64,000 nucleotides of DNA from CAWFKS01 sp963816435 (GTDB lineage: Bacteria > Pseudomonadota > Alphaproteobacteria > Rhizobiales > Rhizobiaceae): positions 1 through 64,000 of the forward strand of contig CAWFKS010000009.1 in NCBI GenBank assembly GCA_963816435.1. Reading direction: 5' to 3'. The notes beneath the pieces were generated by a model. That model was not told where the DNA came from, searched no databases, and was given only the letters and a program-made list of their open reading frames with translations. The position numbers were made by a program, and so were the translations under genes. Of this stretch, positions 45,745-56,225 are shown in pieces. The first letter of the stretch is position 1; each line of letters opens with the position of its first letter.

Positions 45745-46508
45745 ATGGCAGGACACGGCGAGATCGCACTGGTCACGGGCGGCGCACGGCGCGTCGGCCG
45801 CGCCATTGCGCTCGACCTCGCCGCCAGTGGTTTCGCCGTGGCCATTCACTGCAACGATTCGCGTGGCGAGGCGGAAGACGTCGTTGCCGAAATCGAGGCC
45901 GGTGGCGGCAGCGCCGCCGTCTTGCGGCCGACCTCACCGACATGAGCGCCGCCGCACGGCTCGTGTCCGATGCCGAGGCCGCGCTGGGACCGGTGAGCCT
46001 GCTGGTCAACAACGCTTCCATCTTCAAGGACGATAGCGCCACGGATTTCGACTGGGATATGTGGGAGAGCCATTTCGCCGTTCATCTCAAGGCGCCGGTG
46101 CTGCTCGCCCGCAAGATGGCTGAGCGCCTGCCGGAAGGCCGCGACGGGCTCGTCGTCAACATCGTCGACCAGCGCGTCTGGCGGCTCAACCCGCGCTTCT
46201 TCTCATACACGCTGTCGAAATCGGCGCTGTGGACGGCCACGCAGACGCTGGCCCAGGCGCTGGCGCCGCGGGTGCGCGTCAACGCCATCGGCCCCGGCCC
46301 GACGCTGCCCAACCATCGCCAGGCAAAGGAGGATTTCGACAGCCAGGTCGACGCGCTGCTTCTCGGGCACGGTCCCGACGTCGCGGAGTTCGGCGCCACC
46401 ATTCGCTATCTGTGGAGCGCCCGGTCGGTGACCGGCCAGATGATCGCGCTGGACGGCGGACAGCATCTGGCGTGGGAGACGCCGGACGTCGCGGGAGTGC
46501 ACGAATGA
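45745..46508 (+). CDS. SDR family oxidoreductase, pteridine-reductase/FolM-like (one frameshift)
   Basis: The reconstructed 254-residue protein has T-G-G-A-R-R-V-G at the cofactor site; the Arg-Arg form is typical of pteridine or dihydromonapterin reductases. N-N-A-S, and the catalytic Y-x3-K in F-S-Y-T-L-S-K-S-A-L, are also present, with a late N-A-I-G-P-G-P. The frame shifts near 45925, where one missing G separates A-V-L from A-D-L-T-D-M. AGGAGA precedes the ATG. It overlaps uvrC by ATGA. A role in folate or pterin reduction is plausible. Confidence 0.82.
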
Positions 46509-48553
46509 GCGGGGCGGACGAAAAGAAGCCGCCGCGGCGCGGCGCCGCCGACGACATCGCCGGCTACATGCCGGGGCACGAGGTCGAGGATGAGGAAAGC
46601 GCCGTCGCCGAGGTACTGGCCGAGGCCACCGTCGCCTCGATCGACTGGACCGGCGGCAACGGCGACGCCGAGGGCAAGGTCGGCATCGAGGTCATCCAGG
46701 CGCTGGTGAAGCGACTGCCCAACGCGCCCGGCGTCTATCGCATGATGAACGCCACCGGCGACGTGCTCTATGTCGGCAAGGCGCGCAATCTGAAGAAGCG
46801 CGTCACCAACTATGCGCTCGGCCGCGGCCACACCAACCGCATCGGCCGCATGGTGCGCGAGACGGCGTCGATGGAATTCGTCGTCACCCGCACCGAGACG
46901 GAAGCGCTGCTTCTGGAAGCCAATCTCATCAAGCGCCTGCGCCCGCGCTTCAACGTGCTTCTGCGCGACGACAAGTCGTTTCCCTACATTCTTCTGACCG
47001 GCGATCACCCCTCGCCCGGCATCTTCAAGCATCGCGGCGCACGCTCGCGGAAGGGCGAATATTTCGGGCCCTTCGCCTCGGCCGGCGCGGTCGGGCGCAC
47101 CATCAACTCGCTGCAGCGCGCGTTCCTGCTGCGCACCTGCACCAATTCGGTGTTCGAAAGCCGCTCGAGGCCCTGCCTGCTCTACCAGATCAAGCGCTGC
47201 TCCGGCCCCTGCACGGGAGAGATCAGCGCGGACGACTATGCCGAGCTCGTCTCGGAGGCGCGGGCCTTTCTGTCCGGCCGCTCGACCGGCGTGAAGGCGC
47301 AGATCTCGACGGCGATGCAGGAGGCCTCGGAAGCGCTCGATTTCGAGCGGGCGGCGATCTACCGCGACCGCCTCGCGGCGCTCAGCCACGTCCAGAGCCA
47401 CCAGGGCATCAATCCGCAGTCGGTCGAGGAGGCCGACGTCTTCGCCATCCACCAGGAAGGCGGCCAGAGCTGCATCGAGGTGTTCTTCTTCCGCACCGGG
47501 CAGAACTGGGGCAACCGCGCCTATTTCCCGAAGGCCGATTCGTCCCTCGATGCGCCGGAGGTGCTGGGCGCGTTCCTGGCCCAGTTCTACGACGACAAGC
47601 CCTGCCCGCGCATGGTGCTGCTGTCGCACGAGATCGAGGAGCGGCCCTGCTGGCCGCCGCGCTGTCGACCCGCGCCGGCCGCAAGGTGGCGGTCACCGTG
47701 CCGCAGCGCGGCGAGAAGAAGGAACTCGCCGACCATGCGCTGCAGAATGCGCGCGAGGCGCTCGGCCGCCGGCTGGCCGAGACGTCCTCGCAGGCGCGGC
47801 TGCTCGCCGGGCTGGCCGAGACGTTCGCGCTCGAGCGGCCGCCGCGGCGCATCGAGGTCTACGACAACTCGCACATCATGGGCACCAACGCCGTCGGCGC
47901 GATGATCGTGGCGGGCCCGCAGGGCTTCGTGAAGAACCAGTACCGCAAGTTCAACATCCGCTCGACCGAGATCACCCCGGGCGACGATTTCGGCATGATG
48001 CGCGAGGTGATGCAGCGCCGCTTCTCGCGGCTGATGCGCGAGCAGCGGCGCCGAAAACGGCAGCGTGGGAGATGATGCCGACGACGACAGCTTCCCCGCC
48101 TGGCCGGACCTGATCCTGATCGACGGCGGCAAGGGACAGATGTCGGCGGTGCGGCAAATGCTCGAGGAGCTCGGCATCGCCGACCGCGTCACGGCCATCG
48201 GCGTCGCCAAGGGCGTCGACCGCGAGGCCGGCCGCGAGCGCTTCTTCATGGAAGGCCGCGAGCCGTTCATGCTGCCGGTGCGCGATCCGGTGCTCTATTT
48301 CGTTCAGCGGCTGCGCGACGAGGCGCACCGATTCGCCATCGGCTCGCATCGCGCCCGCCGCAAGAAGGAGATGGTGAGGAACCCGCTCGACGAGATCGCC
48401 GGCATCGGGCCCGGCCGCAAGCGGGCGCTGCTGCACCATTTCGGCACGGCCAAGGCGGTCAGCCGCGCGGCGGTCGAGGACCTGCTCGCCGTCGCCGGCA
48501 TATCGGAGGCTACGGCGCGCCCGATCTACGATCATTTCCACGAGAAAGGCTGA
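46505..48553 (+). CDS. uvrC: excinuclease ABC subunit C (two frameshifts)
   Basis: The reconstructed product of about 683 residues is the dual-incision nuclease of nucleotide excision repair. It has the GIY-YIG-like N-domain (P-N-A-P-G-V-Y-R-M, V-L-Y-V-G-K-A-R-N-L), UVR motif (F-E-R-A-A-I-Y-R-D), the RNase-H-like C-domain (I-E-V-Y-D-N-S-H-I-M-G, I-L-I-D-G-G-K-G-Q) and a final helix-hairpin-helix (I-A-G-I-G-P-G-R-K-R-A-L-L). Breaks lie near 47641 (one G missing) and 48048. An N-terminal extension of about 60 acidic residues is usual in rhizobia. Confidence 0.92.
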
Positions 48554-48639
48554 CGCTGCGGCAAGTCGCCTTCCGGGCGCCAGCTTGACCGGCGAGGCAG
48601 CTTCTGATTTGAGTGGATCGCCAAGCGAGAGCGAAGACT

Positions 48640-49230
48640 ATGCCAAAGCGCGCACTCAACCTGCCCAACATCCTCACCTATGCGCGCATCGTGGCGGTGC
48701 CGCTGGTGGTCCTGTGCTTCTATTTCGAGGGCCGGCTGCAATCGAGCGACCTGGCGCGCTGGTCGGCGCTGGCGATCTTCACGGCCGCCAGCATCACCGA
48801 CTATTTCGACGGCTATCTGGCGCGCGCCTGGCAGCAGCAATCGAACATCGGCCGCATGCTCGACCCGATCGCCGACAAGCTGCTGGTCTCGACCTGTCTG
48901 CTGCTTCTGGCCGCCGACACCGACCGCACGATCGCCGGCTGGACGCTGTGGGCGGCGATCATCATCCTGTGCCGCGAGATTCTGGTGTCCGGCCTGCGCG
49001 AATACCTGGCCGAGCTGAAGGTCTCGGTGCCCGTCACCCAGCTCGCCAAATGGAAGACGACGATGCAGCTGGTCGCCATCGGCTTCCTGCTGGCGGGCCC
49101 GGCCGGCGACAAGATCCTGCCCCACACCACGCAGATCGGCATCATCCTGCTTTGGGTCTCGGCCATCGTCACGCTATATACCGGCTACGACTATTTCCGC
49201 GCCGGCCTGAAGCACGTGAACATGGAATAG
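48640..49230 (+). CDS. pgsA: CDP-diacylglycerol-glycerol-3-phosphate 3-phosphatidyltransferase
   Basis: The 196-residue inner-membrane enzyme makes phosphatidylglycerol phosphate. The N-terminus L-N-L-P-N-I-L-T-Y-A-R-I and the catalytic motif D-Y-F-D-G-Y-L-A-R, G-R-M-L-D-P-I-A-D-K are complete. Length is normal. It lies between uvrC and moaD, an order common in rhizobia. Confidence 0.94.
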   Translation: MPKRALNLPNILTYARIVAVPLVVLCFYFEGRLQSSDLARWSALAIFTAASITDYFDGYLARAWQQQSNIGRMLDPIADKLLVSTCLLLLAADTDRTIAGWTLWAAIIILCREILVSGLREYLAELKVSVPVTQLAKWKTTMQLVAIGFLLAGPAGDKILPHTTQIGIILLWVSAIVTLYTGYDYFRAGLKHVNME

Positions 49231-49268
49231 CCCCGAGCCGGCCGGGGCTGCCGAAGGAAACCGAGACG

Positions 49269-49520
49269 ATGAAGCTGGTCTATTTCGCCTGGGTGCGCGA
49301 GCGCATCGGCATGGCCGACGAGGACGTGACGCCGCCCGCCGGTGTCGCCACCGTCGGCGAACTGCTGGACTGGCTGAAGGGCCGCGGCGACAACTATGCC
49401 GCCGCGCTCGTCCACCCCAAGGCGATCCGCGTCGCCATCGACCAGGAGCACGCCGCGCACGGCGAGCCGATCGCCGGCGCCCGCGAGATCGCGCTGTTCC
49501 CGCCGATGACCGGCGGCTGA
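49269..49520 (+). CDS. moaD: molybdopterin synthase sulfur-carrier subunit
   Basis: The 83-residue ubiquitin-like protein ends F-P-P-M-T-G-G; the terminal Gly-Gly becomes the thiocarboxylate that supplies sulfur for molybdopterin. GAAGGAAA upstream supports the ATG. moaE begins one base after its stop. Confidence 0.93.
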   Translation: MKLVYFAWVRERIGMADEDVTPPAGVATVGELLDWLKGRGDNYAAALVHPKAIRVAIDQEHAAHGEPIAGAREIALFPPMTGG

Positions 49521-49521
49521 C

Positions 49522-49987
49522 ATGGGCGAAGCCGTCCGCCCCGAAATCCGCATCCAGGCCGGAGATTTCGACACCGGCGCCGAGATCGCGCGGCTGACGG
49601 CCGGCCGCCCGGATGTCGGCGCGGTCGTCACCTTCAGCGGGCTGTGCCGCGACGAGGACGGTCGCCTGGCGGCGCTCGAACTGGAGCACTACCCCGGCAT
49701 GGCGGAGGCCGAGATCGGCCGCATCGCCGCGGAAGCGGTCGGAGCGCTGGCCGCTCACCGGCCTGACCGTCATCCACCGCCATGGCCAGATCGCGCCGGG
49801 CGAAAACATCGTCCTGGTCGTGGCCGCGTCGTCGCACCGGCAGGCGGCGTTCGAGGCGGCCTCCTTCCTGATGGATTTCCTGAAGACGCGGGCGCCCTTC
49901 TGGAAGAAGGAGCATCCCGCCGGCGGCGAGCCCGGCGACTGGGTCGCAGCGAACGAAGCCGACGAGGACGCGACGCGGCGCTGGTAG
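49522..49987 (+). CDS. moaE: molybdopterin synthase catalytic subunit (one frameshift)
   Basis: The reconstructed protein of about 155 residues converts precursor Z to molybdopterin with MoaD. It has V-G-A-V-V-T-F-S-G-L-C-R-D, L-E-L-E-H-Y-P-G-M-A, V-I-H-R-H-G-Q-I-A-P-G-E-N and the catalytic F-W-K-K-E. The frame is broken near 49749 by one extra G between A-E-A-V and E-R-W-P-L-T. Conservation on both sides is high. Confidence 0.9.
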
Positions 49988-50011
49988 TCGTCAGGACAGC
50001 GTCGAGGCGCG

Positions 50012-50914
50012 CTACGCCGAGCCCGAGCCGCCGGTCTCGATAGCGACTGACGTCTCGATCGCGAAGGCGCGCCGCAGCGGGTCGCGGGCCAGGTAGATCG
50101 ACACCGCCATCAGGGCGAAGGCCAGCCAGATCAGCGGCGCCTCGCGAATGTCGGGCGAATTGCCGAGCCACCAGGTCTGGTAGCCCATGTCGAACAGATT
50201 GGTCTCTCGCAGGAACACCTTGGTGCCGAGCAGGCCGCTGTGAACTCCGATCGAGCAGGCGAGAGACCCGGTCGAGAGATAGGTGACGCAAAGCAGCACG
50301 CCGAGTACGAACAGCCCGATGAACAGCGGCGCGTTGGCGGGGTCGAGCCAGGCCGACAGGTCGGTGAACTTGTGGACCATGGCGAAGATGAAGGAGCTGA
50401 CCAGCACCGCCGCGATGGTTGCACCGGCCGAGATGTCGAAGCGCAGGTAGCGCATCAGGAAACCGCGGAAGATCAGCTCCTCCGTCGTCGCCAGCACGAC
50501 CACCACCAGCAGCGCAACCACGGTCTTGCGGGCCACGCCCGCCGAGAACGTCTGCCAGCCGGTTTCCGACCAGCCCAGTTGCCCCACCAGCGCGAAACAC
50601 GAATAGATGACGAGGCTGGCGATCACAGCCGAACCGAACATGGTGAGAAAGCCGCGGCCTGCCCGGCCGCGCTCACGCCAGTAGCGCCCCAGATAGTCGC
50701 CCACACTTGCACGCGCGACGTAGCGCACGAAGCCGGCGCAAAGGATCAGGACGAGCAGGTAGAGCGTCACCTGGCCGGGCCCGCGCGTGTCATAGAGCGA
50801 ATAGCTGCTGCCGCTGAACTCGAAGAGTTTCTCGACGACCAGAAGCACGACGACCGTCGCGGCTGCGAAAAGGGCTATGTTCACGTAGCGCAACTGACTG
50901 GATCTCCCGACCAT
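50012..50914 (-). CDS. CPBP family intramembrane metalloprotease
   Basis: The 300-residue protein has about eight membrane segments and the CPBP motifs: T-T-E-E-L-I-F-R-G, F-A-M-V-H-K-F and G-V-H-S-G-L. These Glu and His residues bind zinc in related proteases. Substrates are unknown. The gene is alone, convergent with moaE and divergent from the PAS-GGDEF-EAL gene. Confidence 0.85.
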   Translation of the reverse strand: MVGRSSQLRYVNIALFAAATVVVLLVVEKLFEFSGSSYSLYDTRGPGQVTLYLLVLILCAGFVRYVARASVGDYLGRYWRERGRAGRGFLTMFGSAVIASLVIYSCFALVGQLGWSETGWQTFSAGVARKTVVALLVVVVLATTEELIFRGFLMRYLRFDISAGATIAAVLVSSFIFAMVHKFTDLSAWLDPANAPLFIGLFVLGVLLCVTYLSTGSLACSIGVHSGLLGTKVFLRETNLFDMGYQTWWLGNSPDIREAPLIWLAFALMAVSIYLARDPLRRAFAIETSVAIETGGSGSA

Positions 50915-51099
50915 CGCACGGCCCCAAGGCCGGCGGGTGCCCCTAGCATGGGCCCGGCGGCGGTGGCAATTGCGCCATTCGCTCCAGACAACCCCGATAG
51001 TAACCGTTCGTTAACGCTGTTGGCCGTTGCAGGCGGCCTTTATGTTTTTGGCAAGGTGGCCGGCCTAGCATCCCGTTAGGTAAACCTCCTCACGGGCCC

Positions 51100-53350
51100 A
51101 TGCAGTCGGTACTCGCTCCAGTCTTCGACATGGCCGCCAGCAGGAGCTGGCTCGTCACGGCGAACTTCATTCTGTCCGTGCTGCTGTGCCTGTGGATGCT
51201 TCGCTACCGGCAGCTCTACTTCGCCGCGGGTCGAGAAGCAGATGTCAGCGACCTCATCGAGAACCTGACCGAGGGCATCTACCGCTCCACGCCCGACGGG
51301 CGCCAGATCAGCGCCAACAAGGCGCTGGTCAAGCTCAACGGCTACGACACCGAGGCCGAGATGCTGTCGGCGGTGGGCGACATCGCCAAGGAATGGTACG
51401 TCGATCCGAGGCGGCGCGACGAATTCCACGAGCGGCTGATGCGCGATGGCCAGATCAGCGACTTCGTGTCGGAGATCTACAGGCACAAGTCGCGCGAGCG
51501 CATCTGGGTTTCGGAATCGGCGCGGGTCGTGCGTGACCCCGAATCCGGCAAACCGCTGTTTTACGAGGGCTCGGTGCGCGAGGTGACCGAAACCATCCAG
51601 CGCCTGCGCATCGAGGAGCGCTTCCAGAAGCTGATGAGCGAGGTGCCCGGCGCCCTGTTCCAGTTGCTCATGCAGCCGAACCAGCCAACGCAGGTCATCT
51701 ATCTCAGCCCCGGCTTCAGCCGCATGACCGGGATTTCGCACGAAGACATCGTCGCCGACGCCGCAGCAGATCCTGCTCCACATCCACCCGGACGACCGCC
51801 GCAACTATCTGACGCTCGCCCGCGGACGCCTTGGAGAGCATGTGGCCGTGGGAGAACGAACATCGCTTCCGCACGCCCGACGGCGTCGAGAAGTGGTTTC
51901 GCGTTTCGGCCACGCCCCAGCGCAACGGCGACGCGGTCACGTGGTACGGCTACATCTCCGACGTCTCGGCCCGCAAGCTCAACGAGGTCGCGATCCAGCA
52001 GCTGGCCTATTACGACGTGCTGACCGGCCTGCCGAACCGCCGCCTGTTCCTCGACCGGATGGCCGCCGCCGTCAGGGGATGCAGCGACCCGCGGCGACTT
52101 CAGCGCGCTGCTGTTCATCGACCTCGACAATTTCAAGACGCTCAACGACACGCAGGGCCACGACGTCGGCGACGAATACCTCGTCCAGGTGGCCCAGCGC
52201 CTGCAGCGCTGCGTCGGCCAGAAGGACACGGTTTCGCGAATCGGCGGCGACGAATTCGTGGTCGTCGGCGAAGCGCTCGGCGACAGCCGTGCGGCCGCGA
52301 CCGCGCGCGCCATCTCGATCGCCAACCGCATCGTCGGCGCGCTGCGCGAGCCCTTCGAGCTCGGGCCATATCCACTACCGCGCAACCGCCAGCGTCGGCA
52401 TCGTCGTCTTCGACGGCTGCGAGGTGAAAGCCGACGAACTCCTCAAGCACGCCGACATCGCCATGTACGAGGCGAAGACGGCGGGCCGCGACGGCATCGC
52501 GCTGTTCGATCCCGTCTCGATGAGCGTCGAATCGGAGCGTCTTCAGCTCGTTGCGGAATTGCGCAGCGCCATCGCCACGGCGCCCGAGCAACTCGTGCTG
52601 CACTACCAGCCGCAGGTGGATTCCAGCGGCACCGTCATCGCTGCGGAGGCGCTCGTGCGCTGGGACCATCCGCAGCACGGCCTGTTGCCGCCGGACAGTT
52701 TCATTCCGCTCGCCGAGCAATTCGGCATGATCGGCGACATCGGCCGCATCGTGCTGGAGCGTGCGGCCGCGACCCTTGCCGAGTGGCGGGACCTGCCGGA
52801 GACGGCTCCCCTCAGGCTGTCGGTCAACGCCAGCGTCCAGCAGTTCTACGGCGACGAATTCGTCGCGTTCCTGCGCAGCCTGCTGAAGCGCACCGGCGTT
52901 GACGGCGAAAGCATGACGATCGAGGTGACCGAGAGCGTCATGGCCAGGGATCAGCGGCTGATTGCCAGGCGCATGCGCGACCTGAAGGCGCTCGGCGTCC
53001 GGCTGTCGCTGGACGATTTCGGCTCCGGGCGCTCTTCACTTGCCCACGTCAAGGAATTCCCCTTCGACGAGGTCAAGATCGACGGCGGCTTCATCGCCGA
53101 CCTCGAAACGGCGGAGAACGACCGCGCGCTGACCCGCACGATCCTGGCCATGGCGCGGATGCTCAAGCTGACTGCGGTCGCCGAGCACGTCGAGAACGCC
53201 AAGCAGGAAGCGTTCCTGCGTGCCTATGGCTGCGATTGCCTGCAGGGCTACTACTACTCCGAGCCGCTGCCGCCGGAGGCGTTCCTCGACTACATGCGCG
53301 TCCACCGCAGCAAGGTCATTCAGCTAGACAGCATGCGCCAGCAGGCCTGA
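51100..53350 (+). CDS. PAS-GGDEF-EAL signalling protein (at least four frameshifts)
   Basis: The reconstructed product of about 750 residues begins with a membrane segment (L-V-T-A-N-F-I-L-S-V-L-L-C-L-W), then two PAS domains (about residues 50-170 and 185-290), a GGDEF domain with intact R-I-G-G-D-E-F, and an EAL domain with A-E-A-L-V-R-W, D-D-F-G-S-G and E-H-V-E. Both c-di-GMP synthesis and hydrolysis sites look usable. Frames change near 51770, 51829, 52087 and 52366. The domain order is standard, so the breaks are probably sequence errors. Confidence 0.85.
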
Positions 53351-53355
53351 TAAGA

Positions 53356-53384
53356 AAAAGCCGGGCTCCGGGCCCGGCTTTTCG
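53356..53384. terminator. bidirectional Rho-independent terminator
   Basis: AGCCGGGC (53361-53368) pairs with GCCCGGCT (53374-53381), loop of 5, flanked by AAAAA on the left and TTTT on the right. It ends the GGDEF-EAL gene on the + strand and ndk on the - strand. The stem is almost identical to that at 43742. Confidence 0.87.
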
Positions 53385-53428
53385 ATTCTGTGGCTCAATG
53401 GCTTGCGGTCACAAGCTGCAGCTTCGTC

Positions 53429-53851
53429 TCAGCCGACGATCTCGGTCTCGGAAAACCAGTAGCGGATTTCCTGGGCGGCCGTTTCCGGCGCATCGGAACC
53501 GTGGACGGAATTCTCGCCGATCGACAGCGCGTGCGTCTTGCGGATCGTGCCTTCGTCCGCATTTTCCGGGTTGGTCGCGCCCATGACTTCACGGTTCTTC
53601 GCGATGGCGTTCTCGCCTTCCAGCACCTGCACGACGGTCGGGCCGGACGACATGAACTCGCACAGCTCGTCGAAGAAGGGCCGCTCGCGGTGAACGGCAT
53701 AGAAGCCTTCCGCCTCGCGCCGGCTCATCCACACGCGCCGCGAAGCCACCACCTTCAGGCCGGCATCTTCCAGCATCTTGGTGATGGCGCCGGTCAGGTT
53801 GCGCTTGGTGGCGTCGGGTTTGATCATGGAGAAAGTGCGTTCGATCGCCAT
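53429..53851 (-). CDS. ndk: nucleoside diphosphate kinase
   Basis: The 140-residue enzyme transfers phosphate from ATP to other NDPs. The N-terminal E-R-T-F-S-M-I-K-P-D-A, M-G-A-T-N-P, and the phospho-His in N-S-V-H-G-S-D-A are all present. Length is exactly that of the family. Confidence 0.96.
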   Translation of the reverse strand: MAIERTFSMIKPDATKRNLTGAITKMLEDAGLKVVASRRVWMSRREAEGFYAVHRERPFFDELCEFMSSGPTVVQVLEGENAIAKNREVMGATNPENADEGTIRKTHALSIGENSVHGSDAPETAAQEIRYWFSETEIVG

Positions 53852-53952
53852 CGCATGTTCCTATAGCTGTTCGGGAAAACCAGAGTGTGGCGGGGTCTAT
53901 AGCGTTGCAGTCGCGCCATGTGAAGGGTCTGCGGGCGCCGCAGCGCAGGCGG

Positions 53953-54646
53953 CTAGGCTGCCGCGGGAACCTTGCGGCCGACACCTCCATGAAGGTCGAG
54001 ACAGCGCTCGAACCAGTCGAAGCACCGCATCGCCCTCGTCCAGCATCCGGTAGGGCGAGATCACCCGCGCCCACTGGAGGCAGCCGGCCACGATATAGTC
54101 GTGGAAAAGCGGCCCCTCCCCGCCGATGAAAGGCTGCACCGACAGCATCGACCGCAAAGGCGCGAGCGAGGCGTGAAAGGCCGCTCTTCCTTCCTCACGT
54201 CCCGCCGGCACCTCTTCGAGCTTCTGCCCGTAGCGCTTTTCGCGGCTTTGACGGAAATAGTCCTGGTCCGCCGGCGCCAGCCGCTGATGGATGTCGACCA
54301 GCGCGGCCTTGCCGAGGAACGGCACCACCACGGTCTGCGCCCAGCGCTCGACGAAGCGTGCGGAAGCCTTGCCGCCCTCACCGCCGAACAGCGTCGGCCG
54401 CTCCGGATAGGCCTGGTCGAGATAGAGCGCGATGTCGAAACTGTCGGCAACCACGTGCTCGCCGTCGCGGATCACCGGCACGGTCGGGCTGACGCCGCCT
54501 TCCACGGTCGGCACGGCGGTGAACGGCGTCGGCACGCGTTCGAAATCGAGCCCCTTGTGGGCCAGTGCGAAGGCCACCTTCCAGCAGTGCGGGCTGAACG
54601 GACGCGATGTGTCGGCGCCGACAAGATCGTAGAGCAGAATTGTCAT
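53953..54646 (-). CDS. glutathione S-transferase-like protein (one frameshift)
   Basis: The reconstructed protein of about 231 residues has a GST N-domain (R-P-F-S-P-H-C-W-K-V, V-S-P-T-V-P-V-I, A-D-S-F-D-I-A-L-Y) and a helical C-domain with Q-P-F-I-G-G-E-G-P and D-Y-I-V-A-G. The frame shifts near 54016; removing one base gives the ending W-F-E-R-C-L-D-L-H-G-G-V and a stop at 53953. The subgroup resembles beta-etherase-type GSTs. The start is ATG 54646. Confidence 0.8.
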
Positions 54647-54717
54647 CAATGGCTTCCTTGAGCGGGGTCAGGCATGGCATCAGAAACCGCCGCCATGGGC
54701 AAGGAGGGAAGAGACCC

Positions 54718-55230
54718 GTGAAACAGCACTTCCGCATGTTCGCAGCCTACAATGCGTGGGCCAACGCGAGGCTCTACGAGGCAGCGGCGGAGCTTTCGGA
54801 GGAAGAGTTCGGCCGCGACGTCGGCGCCTTCTTCCGCTCGATGCGCGGCACGCTGAACCACGTCCTGGTTGCCGACCGAATCTGGATGAAGCGGTTCACC
54901 GGCGAAGGCGAGGCGCCGGCCTCGCTCGACACCATTCTGCATGCAGCCCTCGAAGCCCTCAGGCTTTCGCGTCGCGCGGAGGATGCGCGCATCCTCTCAT
55001 GGATCGATTCGCTCGGCGAAAAGGAGCTCGCCGGACGGTTCACCTACATGACGGTCACCGACATGCGCACCGTTTCGCAGCGGCTGGCGCCGGCGCTGGC
55101 ACATTTCTTCAACCACCAGACCCACCATCGCGGCCACGCCCACATGATCCTGTCGATACTCGGAAAGGCCCCGCCGCCGCTGGACCTCATCTACTTCCAG
55201 CGCACAGACGAAGGGCGCGAGTTCGCGTAG
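54718..55230 (+). CDS. DinB family protein
   Basis: The 170-residue four-helix-bundle protein has the DinB metal-binding His set: L-N-H-V-L-V-A-D in helix 2 and F-N-H-Q-T-H-H-R-G-H-A in the C-terminal helix. Family members are putative metal-dependent hydrolases or thiol transferases. A GTG start at 54718 follows AAGGAGGG; ATG at 54736 is an alternative that would cut the first helix. Confidence 0.84.
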   Translation: MKQHFRMFAAYNAWANARLYEAAAELSEEEFGRDVGAFFRSMRGTLNHVLVADRIWMKRFTGEGEAPASLDTILHAALEALRLSRRAEDARILSWIDSLGEKELAGRFTYMTVTDMRTVSQRLAPALAHFFNHQTHHRGHAHMILSILGKAPPPLDLIYFQRTDEGREFA

Positions 55231-55395
55231 GCGGCGCGACCGCCTCCCATTGCGTCTGCTTAAAATGCCACGCATCAGCGTCACCACGGCGAAACCATGC
55301 TCGCGCGTGCCCCGCAACACTCTGTCGCATGCCTCGTTCGCTCCGGACCATCGGCCGCAACCCGCCGGCCTCGTCCTAGGCAGAGGAGAAGGGAA

Positions 55396-56033
55396 ATGAA
55401 CAGAGTGATCAACAAAGTCTCGGCCGCGCTGGCAGGCGGCGTCTTCGCCATCGCGCTCGCAGGGTCCGCTTCGGCCCAGGTGGGCGTCGGCGTTGGGGTC
55501 GGCGGCGGCGGCGTCGGTGTAAGCGCCGACGTCGGCAACGCGGCAAGCGCGGACGTCGGCGTCGGGACGAGCGACGGAGTCTCCGCCGGTGCCAATGCGA
55601 ACGTGGGCGGCAGCGGCGGCGTCGACGCGGCGGCTTCGGCCGACGTTGGCGGTACGGCGGCACCAGCGCCGACGTCGGTGTCGGTGTCGGCGGCACCGAT
55701 GCCAACGCCACGGCCTCCATCGGTAGCGGCGGCGCCGATGCCGATGTCGGCGTGGGCGTCGGCGGCGTCGATGCAGGCGTGGGCGCTTCCGTCGGGTCGA
55801 GCGGCGCGACTGCCGGAGCCGATGTCGGCGCGGGCACCACCGGCGCCGGAGCGGGCGCCACGGCCGGCGGGAGCACCGCGGCTCCGGCGAACGTGGTTTC
55901 GGCTTTCAACAACATGTCGGCAGGCCAGGTGCAGCAGTACAAGCGCAAGTGCACCGACGTCACCGCCAATCCCGCCGGCTTCGACCGCGATCTGGTCGCG
56001 CTCTGCCGGCTGATTGGTCAGGCGAGCAACTGA
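55396..56033 (+). CDS. Gly/Val/Ala-rich repetitive secreted protein (one frameshift)
   Basis: The reconstructed product of about 213 residues has a signal peptide (S-A-S-A-Q, residue about 28), then about 130 residues of low-complexity repeats based on A-D-V-G-V-G-V-G-G. A C-terminal globular region of about 40 residues follows, with two Cys (Y-K-R-K-C, V-A-L-C-R-L) and a high content of polar residues. The frame is lost near 55650 and restored downstream. AGGAGAAGGG precedes the ATG. No family was recognised; it may be a surface or matrix protein. Confidence 0.65.
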
Positions 56034-56072
56034 CCCTGGCCCAGCACGGGTTTCGTGCCGGCGAATATCCTG

Positions 56073-56108
56073 CCCCGGCGTGCCTGCAGGCGCGCCGGGG
56101 CGTTCTTT
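56073..56108 (+). terminator. Rho-independent terminator after the Gly/Val-rich protein
   Basis: CCCCGGCG (56073-56080) pairs with CGCCGGGG (56093-56100), and the loop itself contains the palindrome CCTGCAGG. A short T-rich run, CGTTCTTTG, follows. Confidence 0.65.
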
Positions 56109-56225
56109 GACTGCATCGGCGGCACGCCGGAGCCGGCATGCACTTGAAGCGCGCGGCCGGTAATGCCAAATGGGGCAGGTCTTCTCCATTCGCGCGCCGC
56201 GCGCGCTCAACCGCAAATTCGTCCC

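Noticed and set aside
46505..48553. uvrC as a pseudogene
   Set aside because: All catalytic and DNA-binding motifs survive in the three frames, and only two single-base breaks separate them, matching the error pattern of the whole window.
48554..49268. molybdenum-cofactor riboswitch before moaD
   Set aside because: The gap upstream of moaD is only 38 bp and holds just a Shine-Dalgarno sequence; no room for the riboswitch fold.
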